11,624 nucleotides of DNA from OCS116 cluster bacterium (GCA_002402005.2 NVUS02000152.1:1-11624), one strand, 5' to 3'. Positions 5,552-11,624 are shown, counted from the stretch's first letter. Translations and numbers: made by a program. Notes: generated by a model not told the origin, from the letters alone.

Positions 5552-7687
5552 ATGAGCTATATTAACAAATCTGGTATTGAATTTGCATCCCCTTTGGTGG
5601 ATTTTATCGAGCAAAAATGTTTGCCGGGCACAGGACTTAATGTTGACGAATTTTGGCAGAATGCTGCTGGTATATTTAAGAAATTTGCACCGATCAATAA
5701 AAGCCTGTTGGCGGTTCGGGATAATTTACAGGCCAAAATTGATGTTTGGCATAATGAAAACCCAGGTGTAATTGCTGACATGGACGCTTATACGGCGTTT
5801 TTAACATCTATTGGTTATCTGGTGCCAGAGCCGGCTAAATTTAGCGTGACAACAGAAAATGCTGACCCTGAAATTGCCACAATGGCTGGGCCACAATTGG
5901 TTGTGCCGGTATTGAATGCACGCTTTGCTTTGAACGCTGCCAATGCGCGTTGGGGCAGCCTTTATGATGCGCTTTATGGCACGGATGTGCTGGACAGCAA
6001 ACCGCAAGGCAAAGGGTTTGATGCTGTGCATGGCGGCAATGTAATTGTTTGGGCTAAGGATTATTTGAACAAGGCTTTGCCTTTGGCATCTGGTAGTCAT
6101 GCTGATGTTGCGGCTTATAAAGTGGTTGATGGTGTGTTAAGCCCAGCGCTTAAAGATGCCAGCCAATTTGTTGGCTTTGTTGGTGATGCAGCGAACCCTT
6201 CCATTATTTTATGCCAGAAAAACGGCATGCACATTCAATTGTTGATTGACCGTGAAGGCAATATTGGCAAAGGCGATAAAGCCGGTTTGAATGATGTGGT
6301 TTTGGAATCTGCCTTAACGACGATTTGCGATATGGAAGATTCTATTGCGGCGGTTGATGTTGACGATAAAATTGCGACCTATACCAATTGGCTTGGCCTG
6401 ATGCAAGGCAATTTGCAAGAAACATTTGAGAAGAATGGCAAAAGCCTGACGCGTAAATTGGCGGCAGACCTGACCTTTACCAAAGCTGATGGTGGCGAGC
6501 TGACTTTAAGTGGTCGCTCAGTTTTATTGGTGCGTAATGTTGGACATTTGATGACCAATAGTGCGGTGAAGCTTGCAGATGGCAGCGAAGGCCCTGAGGG
6601 CATTTTGGATGCGATTGTGACCAGCTTGATTGCGATGCATGACGTGAAGAGAAACAGCAAATTTATCAATAGTCACGCGGGTAGCATTTATATTGTGAAA
6701 CCTAAAATGCATGGCCCTGACGAAGCGGCTTTGACCAATGATTTGTTTGACGCGGTTGAAGATTTACTTGGCCTTGACCGCCACACCATAAAAGTGGGTG
6801 TGATGGATGAAGAAAGACGCACATCGGCTAACTTAGCAGCTTGTATTCAAGCTGTGTCTGGTCGCATTATGTTTATCAATACGGGCTTTTTGGATCGTAC
6901 GGGTGATGAGTTTCATACCTCTATGCGGGCCGGGGCGTTTATTCGCAAGGCTGAAGTTAAAAATAGTGGTTGGATTCAGGCGTATGAAGCGCGCAACGTG
7001 CAAATTGGGCTTGATTGTGGCTTATCTGGACGGGCGCAAATAGGCAAAGGCATGTGGGCTGCGCCTGACATGATGGCCGATATGCTGGAGCAGAAAATTG
7101 GCCATCCCAAAACCGGAGCAAACACCGCGTGGGTGCCAAGCCCGACAGCGGCGACTTTGCATGCCATGCATTATCATGATGTGGATGTATTTGCTTTGCG
7201 CAGTGAAATTGCTGAACGTGAAACACCGGCATTAGCAACTTTAATGACACCGCCGATTGCTACTGATACAAATTGGCCGGACGACATTGTGCAGCGTGAG
7301 TTGGAAAACAATGCGCAAGGCATTTTGGGCTATGTGGTGCGCTGGATTGACAGTGGCATTGGCTGCTCGAAAGTGCCGGACATGGACGATGTTGGCTTGA
7401 TGGAAGACAGAGCCACATTACGTATATCTAGCCAGCATATTGCCAATTGGTTGGTGCATGACATTTGCACCGAAGGCCAAGTGAATGCTGCGTTTGAGAA
7501 AATGGCTGCCAAAGTTGATGGGCAAAATGCTGGTGATGCAACTTACACCGCAATGAGTGATGATTTTGCCAATAGCATTGCGTTTAAAGCCGCTAAAGCC
7601 TTGGTATTTGAAGGTACAGTGCAGCCGAATGGTTATACTGAGCCTCTGTTACATGCTTTCCGCATTTTAAAAAAACAGGAAGCTTAG
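5552..7687 (+). CDS. glcB: Malate synthase G
   Basis: Malate synthase G condenses glyoxylate with acetyl-CoA and water to give malate and CoA, in the cytoplasm, using Mg2+. The 711 residues agree with the roughly 720 of the monomeric G isoform. Visible landmarks are CDMEDS (259-264), RNVGHLMT (328-335) with the catalytic Arg328, GVMDEERRTSANL (416-428) and FLDRTGDE (446-453), which hold the likely Mg ligands Glu420 and Asp448. GCSKVPD (604-610) and LMEDRATLRISSQ (616-628) carry Cys605 and the catalytic base Asp619, equivalent to Cys617 and Asp631 of the E. coli enzyme by my alignment. All key residues are present, so it should be active. The start is ATG 5552 with AAAGG (5538-5542) upstream. 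It is second in the glcG-glcB operon and ends at a strong terminator. Its product feeds the malic enzyme encoded nearby. Confidence 0.96.
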   Translation: MSYINKSGIEFASPLVDFIEQKCLPGTGLNVDEFWQNAAGIFKKFAPINKSLLAVRDNLQAKIDVWHNENPGVIADMDAYTAFLTSIGYLVPEPAKFSVTTENADPEIATMAGPQLVVPVLNARFALNAANARWGSLYDALYGTDVLDSKPQGKGFDAVHGGNVIVWAKDYLNKALPLASGSHADVAAYKVVDGVLSPALKDASQFVGFVGDAANPSIILCQKNGMHIQLLIDREGNIGKGDKAGLNDVVLESALTTICDMEDSIAAVDVDDKIATYTNWLGLMQGNLQETFEKNGKSLTRKLAADLTFTKADGGELTLSGRSVLLVRNVGHLMTNSAVKLADGSEGPEGILDAIVTSLIAMHDVKRNSKFINSHAGSIYIVKPKMHGPDEAALTNDLFDAVEDLLGLDRHTIKVGVMDEERRTSANLAACIQAVSGRIMFINTGFLDRTGDEFHTSMRAGAFIRKAEVKNSGWIQAYEARNVQIGLDCGLSGRAQIGKGMWAAPDMMADMLEQKIGHPKTGANTAWVPSPTAATLHAMHYHDVDVFALRSEIAERETPALATLMTPPIATDTNWPDDIVQRELENNAQGILGYVVRWIDSGIGCSKVPDMDDVGLMEDRATLRISSQHIANWLVHDICTEGQVNAAFEKMAAKVDGQNAGDATYTAMSDDFANSIAFKAAKALVFEGTVQPNGYTEPLLHAFRILKKQEA

Positions 7688-7708
7688 GCTTATAAGAACA
7701 CCCAAACC

Positions 7709-7742
7709 AACCCCAATCTGACCAAAGCAGATTGGGGTTTTT
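7709..7742 (+). terminator. Intrinsic terminator of glcG-glcB
   Basis: A perfect 12-bp stem, AACCCCAATCTG (7709-7720) with CAGATTGGGGTT (7728-7739), has a 7-nt loop and runs into five T residues (7738-7742). This is a textbook Rho-independent terminator 21 bp after the glcB stop. On the minus strand the stem is followed by GGTTTGGG rather than a T run, so it works mainly for glcB. It ends just before the stop codon of the converging DUF1772 gene. Confidence 0.88.
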
Positions 7743-7746
7743 GGGT

Positions 7747-8250
7747 TTAACCAGAGGCTTTGCCCAATTGATACAGACCCGTACAGGCTGCGACAAAAGC
7801 AATGCCTGACATAATTGTGCGGGTGATGTTCCAGAATTGCCACGGGGCGGAATAGTCATTCCAGATCTGGGTGGCTTCGGTGGCGCTTTGGGGCAATTTG
7901 ATGAGCGCCAAGGCCTCGTTCATCGGCACATTTACGACCATGGTGAGCAGCAAGCCGCCAGTAAAATAGATGATGGCCGCTGCGGCAAATGAGGCGGCAA
8001 CTTTTTTATAATTGACCCGATATGCCCAATAGGCAACCAAAGCCGATAGGAATGGTGTGCCGAAAAACGCCGGGGCGAATGTGGCGTTACGCACCGAGCC
8101 ATTCATGGCTTGCATGGCGGCGATGGCAGTATTGGGGTCGGCATTGTCCAAACCCCACATGGTGGAGCAAACCCATGCGTAGAAAAAACCAAATATGGCG
8201 GCATTAAAAATAAGTGAGGTGATGGCGAGATGCGGAAGGTATTTTTTCAT
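7747..8250 (-). CDS. DUF1772 / anthrone-oxygenase-like integral membrane protein
   Basis: A 167-residue inner-membrane protein with four hydrophobic segments at about residues 6-28, 60-78, 84-106 and 146-163. Family signs are the conserved loop ending in AMNGSVRNATFAPAFFGTP (48-66), VPMNEAL (108-114) and the W-x2-Y-x3-W-x2-WN-x2-RT pattern (130-145), all typical of DUF1772. Some fungal relatives are called anthrone oxygenases, but bacterial members generally have no proven function, so a reaction should not be assigned. The ATG at 8248-8250 is chosen because an AGAAAG-like site precedes it and the first helix follows directly. A GTG at 8292 would extend the frame by 14 residues into the palindromic promoter region and is less likely. 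It diverges from the TetR gene, which probably represses it. Confidence 0.75.
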   Translation of the reverse strand: MKKYLPHLAITSLIFNAAIFGFFYAWVCSTMWGLDNADPNTAIAAMQAMNGSVRNATFAPAFFGTPFLSALVAYWAYRVNYKKVAASFAAAAIIYFTGGLLLTMVVNVPMNEALALIKLPQSATEATQIWNDYSAPWQFWNITRTIMSGIAFVAACTGLYQLGKASG

Positions 8251-8283
8251 TTTAAGGCTTTCTGAAATTAATAAACGTAATTT

Positions 8284-8331
8284 AGTGTACACTTGTAATT
8301 ATAAGTAATGTTATGTACGGTAAATTACAAG
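8284..8331. promoter_or_regulatory. Palindrome-rich operator region between the DUF1772 and tetR genes
   Basis: Three overlapping dyads are packed here. A perfect 10-bp palindrome, AGTGTACACT, lies at 8284-8293. ACTTGTAATTATAAGT (8291-8306) is palindromic except at one base pair. The third is a perfect 9-bp inverted repeat, CTTGTAATT (8292-8300) with AATTACAAG (8323-8331), whose centres are 31 bp apart. The middle dyad contains a perfect minus-strand -10 box, TATAAT (8298-8303), for the DUF1772 gene. Binding of the TetR protein here would repress both divergent genes. Which dyad is the true operator is not decided by sequence alone. Confidence 0.55.
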
Positions 8332-8346
8332 GGTGGAATTGAAATA

Positions 8347-8961
8347 ATGCAAAAAGACAAAAAAACTCAACGCCAAAATGAAATTGAAACAGCGGCTTAT
8401 GAGCTGCTTGATGAATTTGGTTATGATGGCATTTCGATGTTGAAAATTGCCAAACGCTCCAAAGCCTCTAACGAAACTTTATATCGGTGGTATGGCGATA
8501 AGCTGGGCTTGTTTAAGAGCTTGGTGGAGAATAATGCTCATAATGTGAAAGAGTTCTTAAATGATGAGCTTGATAAAAACCGAACTGGGTTGATAATTTT
8601 GCAGGATTTGGGGCCCAAATTACTTACACTTTTGCTCAGCCCACGTGCCATTGCTTTAAACCGTGCGGCCGCGGGTGACCCGAGCGGCGTATTGGGCAAA
8701 AGCTTAGCTGCATCCGGCCGCGAAACTGTTATGCCACTGGTGGTTGGAGTTTTTGAGGCCATCTGCAGCCAACAAATAATGGCTGGATCGCCTGCCAAAT
8801 TGGCGGAAATCTACATTCGTTTGTTGGTCGGTGATTTGCAAGTTCGGCGGGTGACGGGTGCGATTGATGAAATTTCGGAAGCAGAAATAAGCCAAAGATC
8901 GAATGAAGCCAAAGATATAATGATGCTAAATTTACTTGCGAAAACAGACGGTAAAAGCTAA
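8347..8961 (+). CDS. TetR/AcrR-family transcriptional regulator
   Basis: A 204-residue TetR-type repressor. The N-terminal helix-turn-helix domain covers about residues 8-58, with ISMLKIAKRSKASNETLYRW (29-48) and then YGDKLGLFKSLV (49-60), the standard TetR signature. The C-terminal ligand and dimer domain contains LSPRAIALNRAAAGDPSGVLG (97-117) and resembles the AefR-like C-terminal family. The ATG at 8347 is preferred because GGGTGG (8331-8336) precedes it. The upstream in-frame ATG at 8308 has no ribosome site and would place coding sequence over the palindromes. It diverges from the DUF1772 membrane protein gene, and an HlyU-family gene follows 33 bp downstream, possibly co-transcribed. 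The inducer is unknown. Confidence 0.87.
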   Translation: MQKDKKTQRQNEIETAAYELLDEFGYDGISMLKIAKRSKASNETLYRWYGDKLGLFKSLVENNAHNVKEFLNDELDKNRTGLIILQDLGPKLLTLLLSPRAIALNRAAAGDPSGVLGKSLAASGRETVMPLVVGVFEAICSQQIMAGSPAKLAEIYIRLLVGDLQVRRVTGAIDEISEAEISQRSNEAKDIMMLNLLAKTDGKS

Positions 8962-8994
8962 GTTTGGGCAATTGATTATTTTACGGAGCTATAT

Positions 8995-9291
8995 ATGTCA
9001 TTTTTCTCTAAATTATTTGGCGGCGGCAAAGATGCAGCCTCTGGTGAACCCAAGATTTTGGGGCAAGAAGACTATAAAGGCTATAAAATTGAAGCCATAC
9101 AAATGAAGCAAGGCAGTGAATTTATACTGGCTGGCAACATTAGCAAAAACTTTGGTGAAGAATTAAAGGTTAAAAAATTCGTGCGGGCTGACCGTTTGAG
9201 CAGCGCTGAACAAGCCAGTGAAACCGCCTTGCGCAAGGCCAGACAGATTATTGACCAAGAAGGCGATCGCTTGTTTGACACCCTCTACTAA
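8995..9291 (+). CDS. HlyU-family small protein
   Basis: A 98-residue soluble protein of the HlyU family. It opens with MSFFSKLFGGG, followed by EDYKGYKIEAIQM (23-35), a beta-rich middle including FILAGNISK (42-50) and FVRADRL (62-68), and a C-terminal helix with ALRKARQIIDQEGDRLFD (78-95). Vibrio HlyU is a winged-helix activator of haemolysin genes. The alphaproteobacterial proteins in this family look different, are widespread in non-pathogens, and have no demonstrated role in toxin control. The ATG at 8995 has a CGGAG site (8984-8988). The gene may be transcribed with tetR. It converges on the PilZ gene with only 2 bp between the stop codons. Confidence 0.8.
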   Translation: MSFFSKLFGGGKDAASGEPKILGQEDYKGYKIEAIQMKQGSEFILAGNISKNFGEELKVKKFVRADRLSSAEQASETALRKARQIIDQEGDRLFDTLY

Positions 9292-9293
9292 GT

Positions 9294-9632
9294 TTACATA
9301 GTGTCGAATTGCACACCGATAAATTCTTTATCGCGCCACATGACATTGCATGTATATTGTTGATTGCCAAACACTGTAGTCAGTAAAAACTCATTGGCCA
9401 CATAGGCTGGGTTGGTGGCCTTTATCCGCGCGCCGGTTTCACTTATATTGACAATCACGCCATCAAATACGCTAAAATGATTGTTGAAAATAATCTTACA
9501 ACCTTTGAGCATTTTGCGCCGTGCGCCAGCACGCCGGTCTGGACCGGTATATTGGGGCGCTTGAGGCACGGGTATTGGCGCCGCAATGGGCTGGATTTTT
9601 TGTCGTTTTCCAAAACCGATATCATTTGTCAT
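9294..9632 (-). CDS. PilZ-domain protein (probable c-di-GMP receptor)
   Basis: A 112-residue cytoplasmic protein with a proline-rich, probably flexible N-terminus (about 1-30) and one PilZ domain (about 31-110). Both c-di-GMP binding motifs are visible. The RxxxR element lies in PDRRAGARR (31-39), with Arg34 and Arg38, and the (D/N)xSxxG element is NISETG (62-67). The spacing of about 24 residues is in the normal range. The basic run RRKMLKG (38-44) resembles the short PilZ proteins common in alphaproteobacteria. The ATG at 9630-9632 is chosen because the GGTGGTG just upstream can serve as ribosome site; two in-frame GTG codons lie within that site. It should bind c-di-GMP and affect motility, surface or envelope functions, but the partner is unknown. 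The gene stands alone and converges on the HlyU gene. Confidence 0.82.
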   Translation of the reverse strand: MTNDIGFGKRQKIQPIAAPIPVPQAPQYTGPDRRAGARRKMLKGCKIIFNNHFSVFDGVIVNISETGARIKATNPAYVANEFLLTTVFGNQQYTCNVMWRDKEFIGVQFDTM

Positions 9633-9674
9633 ATTCACCACCGTTGATTATGAACCCCCCGATTCAACATGGTC

Positions 9675-9703
9675 ATTATGCGCTTTTTGAAGCTGAATTT
9701 AAA
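9675..9703 (-). promoter_or_regulatory. Predicted promoter of the PilZ gene
   Basis: On the minus strand, TTTAAA (9698-9703) and CATAAT (9675-9680) are separated by 17 bp, which puts transcription start near 9668 and gives a leader of about 35 nt. The -10 box is good and the -35 box is mediocre. This is a prediction from sequence only. Confidence 0.35.
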
Positions 9704-9724
9704 TCAAATTCCAAATCCAGAGTT

Positions 9725-9771
9725 AATCGCTTATTAATTTAGACGAAAGGTTTAGTTAGGTTGAAGCGATT
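9725..9771. repeat. 8-bp inverted repeat AATCGCTT / AAGCGATT downstream of the DM13 gene
   Basis: AATCGCTT (9725-9732) and AAGCGATT (9764-9771) are exact complements separated by 31 nt. A third related GCGATT overlaps the DM13 stop codon (9780-9785). The long loop and absence of a T run argue against a classical terminator. It may be a binding site or a weak RNA structure. Otherwise the 151-bp gap 9633-9783 shows only the predicted PilZ promoter. Confidence 0.25.
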
Positions 9772-9783
9772 TAGAAGAGGCGA

Positions 9784-10194
9784 TTATTTTAGTGGTGCGT
9801 GAGCAAATAAAACCCCAAATTCCAAGCACCAGATGACCACAGAGCTATATTGGCTCATATCAATATCTGCGGGGATTTTGTAGCTTTGTTTGCCGCTTGG
9901 GGATTTTAGCTTGGCCAACTGCACGTGCGGGCTGTCTTTAACATCTTGCGCGGTTTTAGGGTTGGGATTTTCAATCAACCAGACATAAAGATCAGGCCCG
10001 GGCGTTACATAAAAATGATTGACGAATTTAAGTATTTGCTGATCACCATCTTGCACCAAAACCACGCCGCCCTCGCCTTGATGAACGTTATCAAAATCGA
10101 CAAAATCGCCGGACTTTAACTGGGTTTCGGCCGCAAATGCTGCACTGGTGAATATAAATGTAAATATGACAAAAAGCTTGGCTAAACGTTTCAA
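9784..10194 (-). CDS. Exported DM13-domain protein, TTG start
   Basis: A 136-residue protein with a Sec signal peptide: KR near the start, a hydrophobic core at about 6-18, and a cleavage site after AFA (19-21). The mature part is a DM13 domain, shown by HQGEGGVVLV (38-47), LKFVNHFYVTPGPDLYVWL (55-73), GKQSYKIPADIDMSQYSSVV (101-120) and IWCLEFGVLFAHAPL (121-135). Cys123, the only cysteine, is at the position conserved in the family. DM13 domains have been proposed to act in redox or electron-transfer chemistry, but function is largely unproven. The start is TTG (10192-10194), because AGGAGA sits 5 nt upstream and the signal peptide begins there. It should be periplasmic. It diverges from the C-S lyase gene; a functional link is not evident. 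Confidence 0.8.
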   Translation of the reverse strand: MKRLAKLFVIFTFIFTSAAFAAETQLKSGDFVDFDNVHQGEGGVVLVQDGDQQILKFVNHFYVTPGPDLYVWLIENPNPKTAQDVKDSPHVQLAKLKSPSGKQSYKIPADIDMSQYSSVVIWCLEFGVLFAHAPLK

Positions 10195-10222
10195 AACCGT
10201 CTCCTATATTAACGACATTCAA

Positions 10223-10251
10223 ATTAGACCATAAATTTTGATGAATCACAA
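10223..10251 (-). promoter_or_regulatory. Predicted promoter of the DM13 gene
   Basis: On the minus strand, TTGTGA (10246-10251) and TCTAAT (10223-10228) are separated by 17 bp. The match is good at the -10 and fair at the -35. The transcript would start about 22 nt before the TTG start codon and include the AGGAGA ribosome site. Confidence 0.42.
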
Positions 10252-10254
10252 TTC

Positions 10255-10284
10255 TTGTTTCTTTTGCGGGCGTCTTCGTATAGC
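10255..10284 (+). promoter_or_regulatory. Possible promoter of the C-S lyase gene
   Basis: TTGTTT (10255-10260) and TATAGC (10279-10284) are separated by 18 bp, upstream of the AGGGA ribosome site at 10303-10307. The match is modest. It lies back to back with the DM13 promoter, 3 bp from its -35 box, so the two units may be controlled together. Confidence 0.28.
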
Positions 10285-10314
10285 TTAAACATCTAATTAT
10301 TGAGGGAAATGAAA

Positions 10315-11484
10315 ATGGATTTTGATAGAGTCATCAATCGTTTAAACACCCATTCCATGAAATGGGATATGATGGAATCACTTTTTGGTGTGAGCCCTGT
10401 GGACGGCATCTCGATGTGGGTGGCAGATATGGATTTTGCGCCGCCAAAATCTGTAGCCGACTCGCTTAAAACCATACTCTCTAATGAGGTTTACGGCTAT
10501 TATGGCCCGGATACCAGTTATAAAAATGCCATCATTTCTTGGATGGACCGCCGCCACAATTGGACGGTCAAGCCGGAATGGATATTCACCACTCATGGTG
10601 TGGTCAACGCCTTTGCATTGTGCATTCGTGCTTTTAGCCAAAAAAATGATGGGGTGATTATTTTCACGCCGGTTTATCATGTTTTTGCTTCGGTGATTAA
10701 TGATGCGGAACGCCGCGTTCATTCCTCTGATTTGGTCAATGTAAATGGCCGTTATGAGATGGATTTAGACGCGTTAGAAGCATCATTGACTGGCGACGAG
10801 AAGATATTGTTATTCTGCTCGCCACATAACCCATCTGGCCGGGTGTGGACGCCTGCGGAACTGAAAGCTGTGGCTGAATTTTGTGAAAAGCATGACTTGC
10901 TATTGATATCTGATGAGATTCATCATGATTTGGTATTTGATGGCAATAAACATACCATTATGTCATTAGCTGCCAAAGAACAGATTGCCCGCACCATTGT
11001 GCTAACCTCGGCCAGCAAGACATTTAACATTGCTGGCAGCCATACCGGCAATGTGATCATTGAAGATGAAAAATTACGCAAGACTTATGCTGGCTTTGCC
11101 AAAGGCTGCGGCATGTCGGGCAGTGCCATTGGCATGAGCATGTTAGAAGCGGCCTATGAAGGCGGCGAAGAATGGCTTGCTGAGTGTATTGAATATATAG
11201 ATGGCAACCGCAAATTATTTGACGAAGCGATTAATCAAATTCCGGGTCTGACATCGATGAAATTGGAAGCCACTTATTTGTCATGGGTGGATTTTACCGA
11301 CACTGGCATGAGCAAAGACGAGATTTTAAGCCGCATTCAAAAAGTTGCAAAAATTGCGCCCTCACCCGGGTTGCAATTCGGCGAGGCTGGGCGGTTATTT
11401 ATGCGCTTTAACATTGCCTGTTCTCGATCGGTGGTGATTGATGCTACCGAGCGATTAACCGCGGCTTTTTCTGACTTGCAGTGA
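10315..11484 (+). CDS. patB: PatB/MalY-family PLP-dependent C-S lyase (cystathionine beta-lyase type) or aminotransferase
   Basis: A 389-residue fold-type I PLP enzyme of the PatB/MalY group. These enzymes split cystathionine or cysteine S-conjugates into a thiol, pyruvate and ammonia; some also act as aminotransferases. The N-terminus (MDFDRVINRLNTHSMKWDMM, 1-20) and WVADMDF (35-41) are characteristic of the group. Other landmarks are GYYGPDTSY (61-69), TPVYHVF (118-124), the HNPSGRVW block (171-178, with Asn172), SDEIHHDLVF (199-208, with Asp200 contacting the PLP ring nitrogen) and SASKTFNIAG (232-241), whose Lys235 should form the Schiff base. The start at ATG 10315 fits AGGGA (10303-10307) and the family N-terminus; TTG 10300 and ATG 10309 in frame are too close to that site. 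No terminator is evident after the stop. The substrate cannot be assigned from sequence. Confidence 0.87.
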   Translation: MDFDRVINRLNTHSMKWDMMESLFGVSPVDGISMWVADMDFAPPKSVADSLKTILSNEVYGYYGPDTSYKNAIISWMDRRHNWTVKPEWIFTTHGVVNAFALCIRAFSQKNDGVIIFTPVYHVFASVINDAERRVHSSDLVNVNGRYEMDLDALEASLTGDEKILLFCSPHNPSGRVWTPAELKAVAEFCEKHDLLLISDEIHHDLVFDGNKHTIMSLAAKEQIARTIVLTSASKTFNIAGSHTGNVIIEDEKLRKTYAGFAKGCGMSGSAIGMSMLEAAYEGGEEWLAECIEYIDGNRKLFDEAINQIPGLTSMKLEATYLSWVDFTDTGMSKDEILSRIQKVAKIAPSPGLQFGEAGRLFMRFNIACSRSVVIDATERLTAAFSDLQ

Positions 11485-11504
11485 TGAGGCTATCTTAAGC
11501 AAAT

Positions 11505-11533
11505 TTGACTCTATATTGAATATTGTTCATGAT
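11505..11533 (+). promoter_or_regulatory. Predicted promoter of the right-edge gene
   Basis: TTGACT (11505-11510) and CATGAT (11528-11533) are separated by 17 bp, giving a start near 11540, just ahead of the ribosome site GGGAGGGG. This suggests that the final open frame begins a new transcription unit rather than continuing from the C-S lyase gene. Confidence 0.4.
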
Positions 11534-11555
11534 TACGCCTACGGGAGGGGTATTC

Positions 11556-11624
11556 ATGCGCAGTAGAATTGAATATGACGTTGATGATGAGCCGGCAAGA
11601 AATGCCAATATGGGAATGTTGGCG
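11556..11624 (+). CDS. Start of an unidentified protein gene (23 residues visible; cut by window edge)
   Basis: An ATG at 11556 with a very strong upstream GGGAGGGG (11543-11550) opens a frame that stays open to the window edge. The 23 visible residues begin MRSRIEYDVDDEPARN and have an acidic, hydrophilic character with no signal peptide. A predicted promoter lies just upstream. I do not recognise the protein from this fragment and propose no function. Confidence 0.5.
   Translation, partial: MRSRIEYDVDDEPARNANMGMLA

Noticed and set aside
5140..5614. Alternative-frame open frames over glcG
   Set aside because: The glcG frame carries unmistakable family motifs; the others are shadows.
8251..8292. 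GTG start extending the DUF1772 protein by 14 residues
   Set aside because: The extension is poor in ribosome signals and would run into the operator; ATG 8250 is followed directly by the first membrane helix.
8308..8346. Upstream ATG start for the TetR gene
   Set aside because: No ribosome site precedes it, and it would make the palindromic operator region coding.
9521..9742. 73-residue plus-strand frame across the PilZ start
   Set aside because: It has no ribosome site, lies antisense to a conserved gene and shows no recognisable motif.
1..11624. CRISPR array, tRNA, riboswitch or mobile element
   Set aside because: No regularly spaced repeats, cloverleaf, conserved aptamer core, terminal inverted repeats or transposase/integrase frames were seen by eye.

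Overview
The window looks like chromosomal DNA of an alphaproteobacterium. Base composition is moderate, with AT-rich intergenic DNA. The protein set supports this: a HlyU-family small protein, a short PilZ protein with the alphaproteobacterial RR..LKG style, and an IclR regulator with an RGRP tail next to glcD. An order-level assignment (Hyphomicrobiales or Rhodobacterales relatives) is only a guess. I see no tRNA, rRNA, CRISPR array, IS element or phage gene. Every gene looks intact except the two cut by the window edges.

Left part (1-7687), glycolate/glyoxylate use. A truncated glcD (glycolate oxidase FAD subunit, minus strand) diverges from an IclR-family regulator across a 268-bp AT-rich promoter region. 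Next on the plus strand is a two-domain malic enzyme (maeB). It converges on a minus-strand LysR regulator, and that regulator diverges from a two-gene operon, glcG (GlcG/HbpS family) and glcB (malate synthase G). Together these can oxidise glycolate to glyoxylate, condense it with acetyl-CoA to malate, and decarboxylate malate to pyruvate. With pyruvate dehydrogenase, encoded elsewhere, this closes the dicarboxylic acid cycle that burns glyoxylate. A strong hairpin terminator follows glcB.

Middle part (7747-9291). A four-helix membrane protein of the DUF1772/anthrone-oxygenase-like family diverges from a TetR regulator. The gap between them is packed with palindromes, one of which covers a perfect TATAAT, so the pair looks like a repressor and its target. 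A small HlyU-family gene follows tetR by 33 bp.

Right part (9294-11624). A PilZ (c-di-GMP binding) protein converges on the HlyU gene with a 2-bp gap. An exported DM13-domain protein that starts with TTG lies on the same strand and diverges from a PatB/MalY-type PLP-dependent C-S lyase. A last open frame with a good promoter and ribosome site begins at 11556 and runs off the edge.

No intergenic stretch exceeds 300 bases. I found no clearly new multi-gene system. The best leads are the regulatory sequences in the glcD-iclR and DUF1772-tetR gaps, and the compact glyoxylate-oxidation locus.
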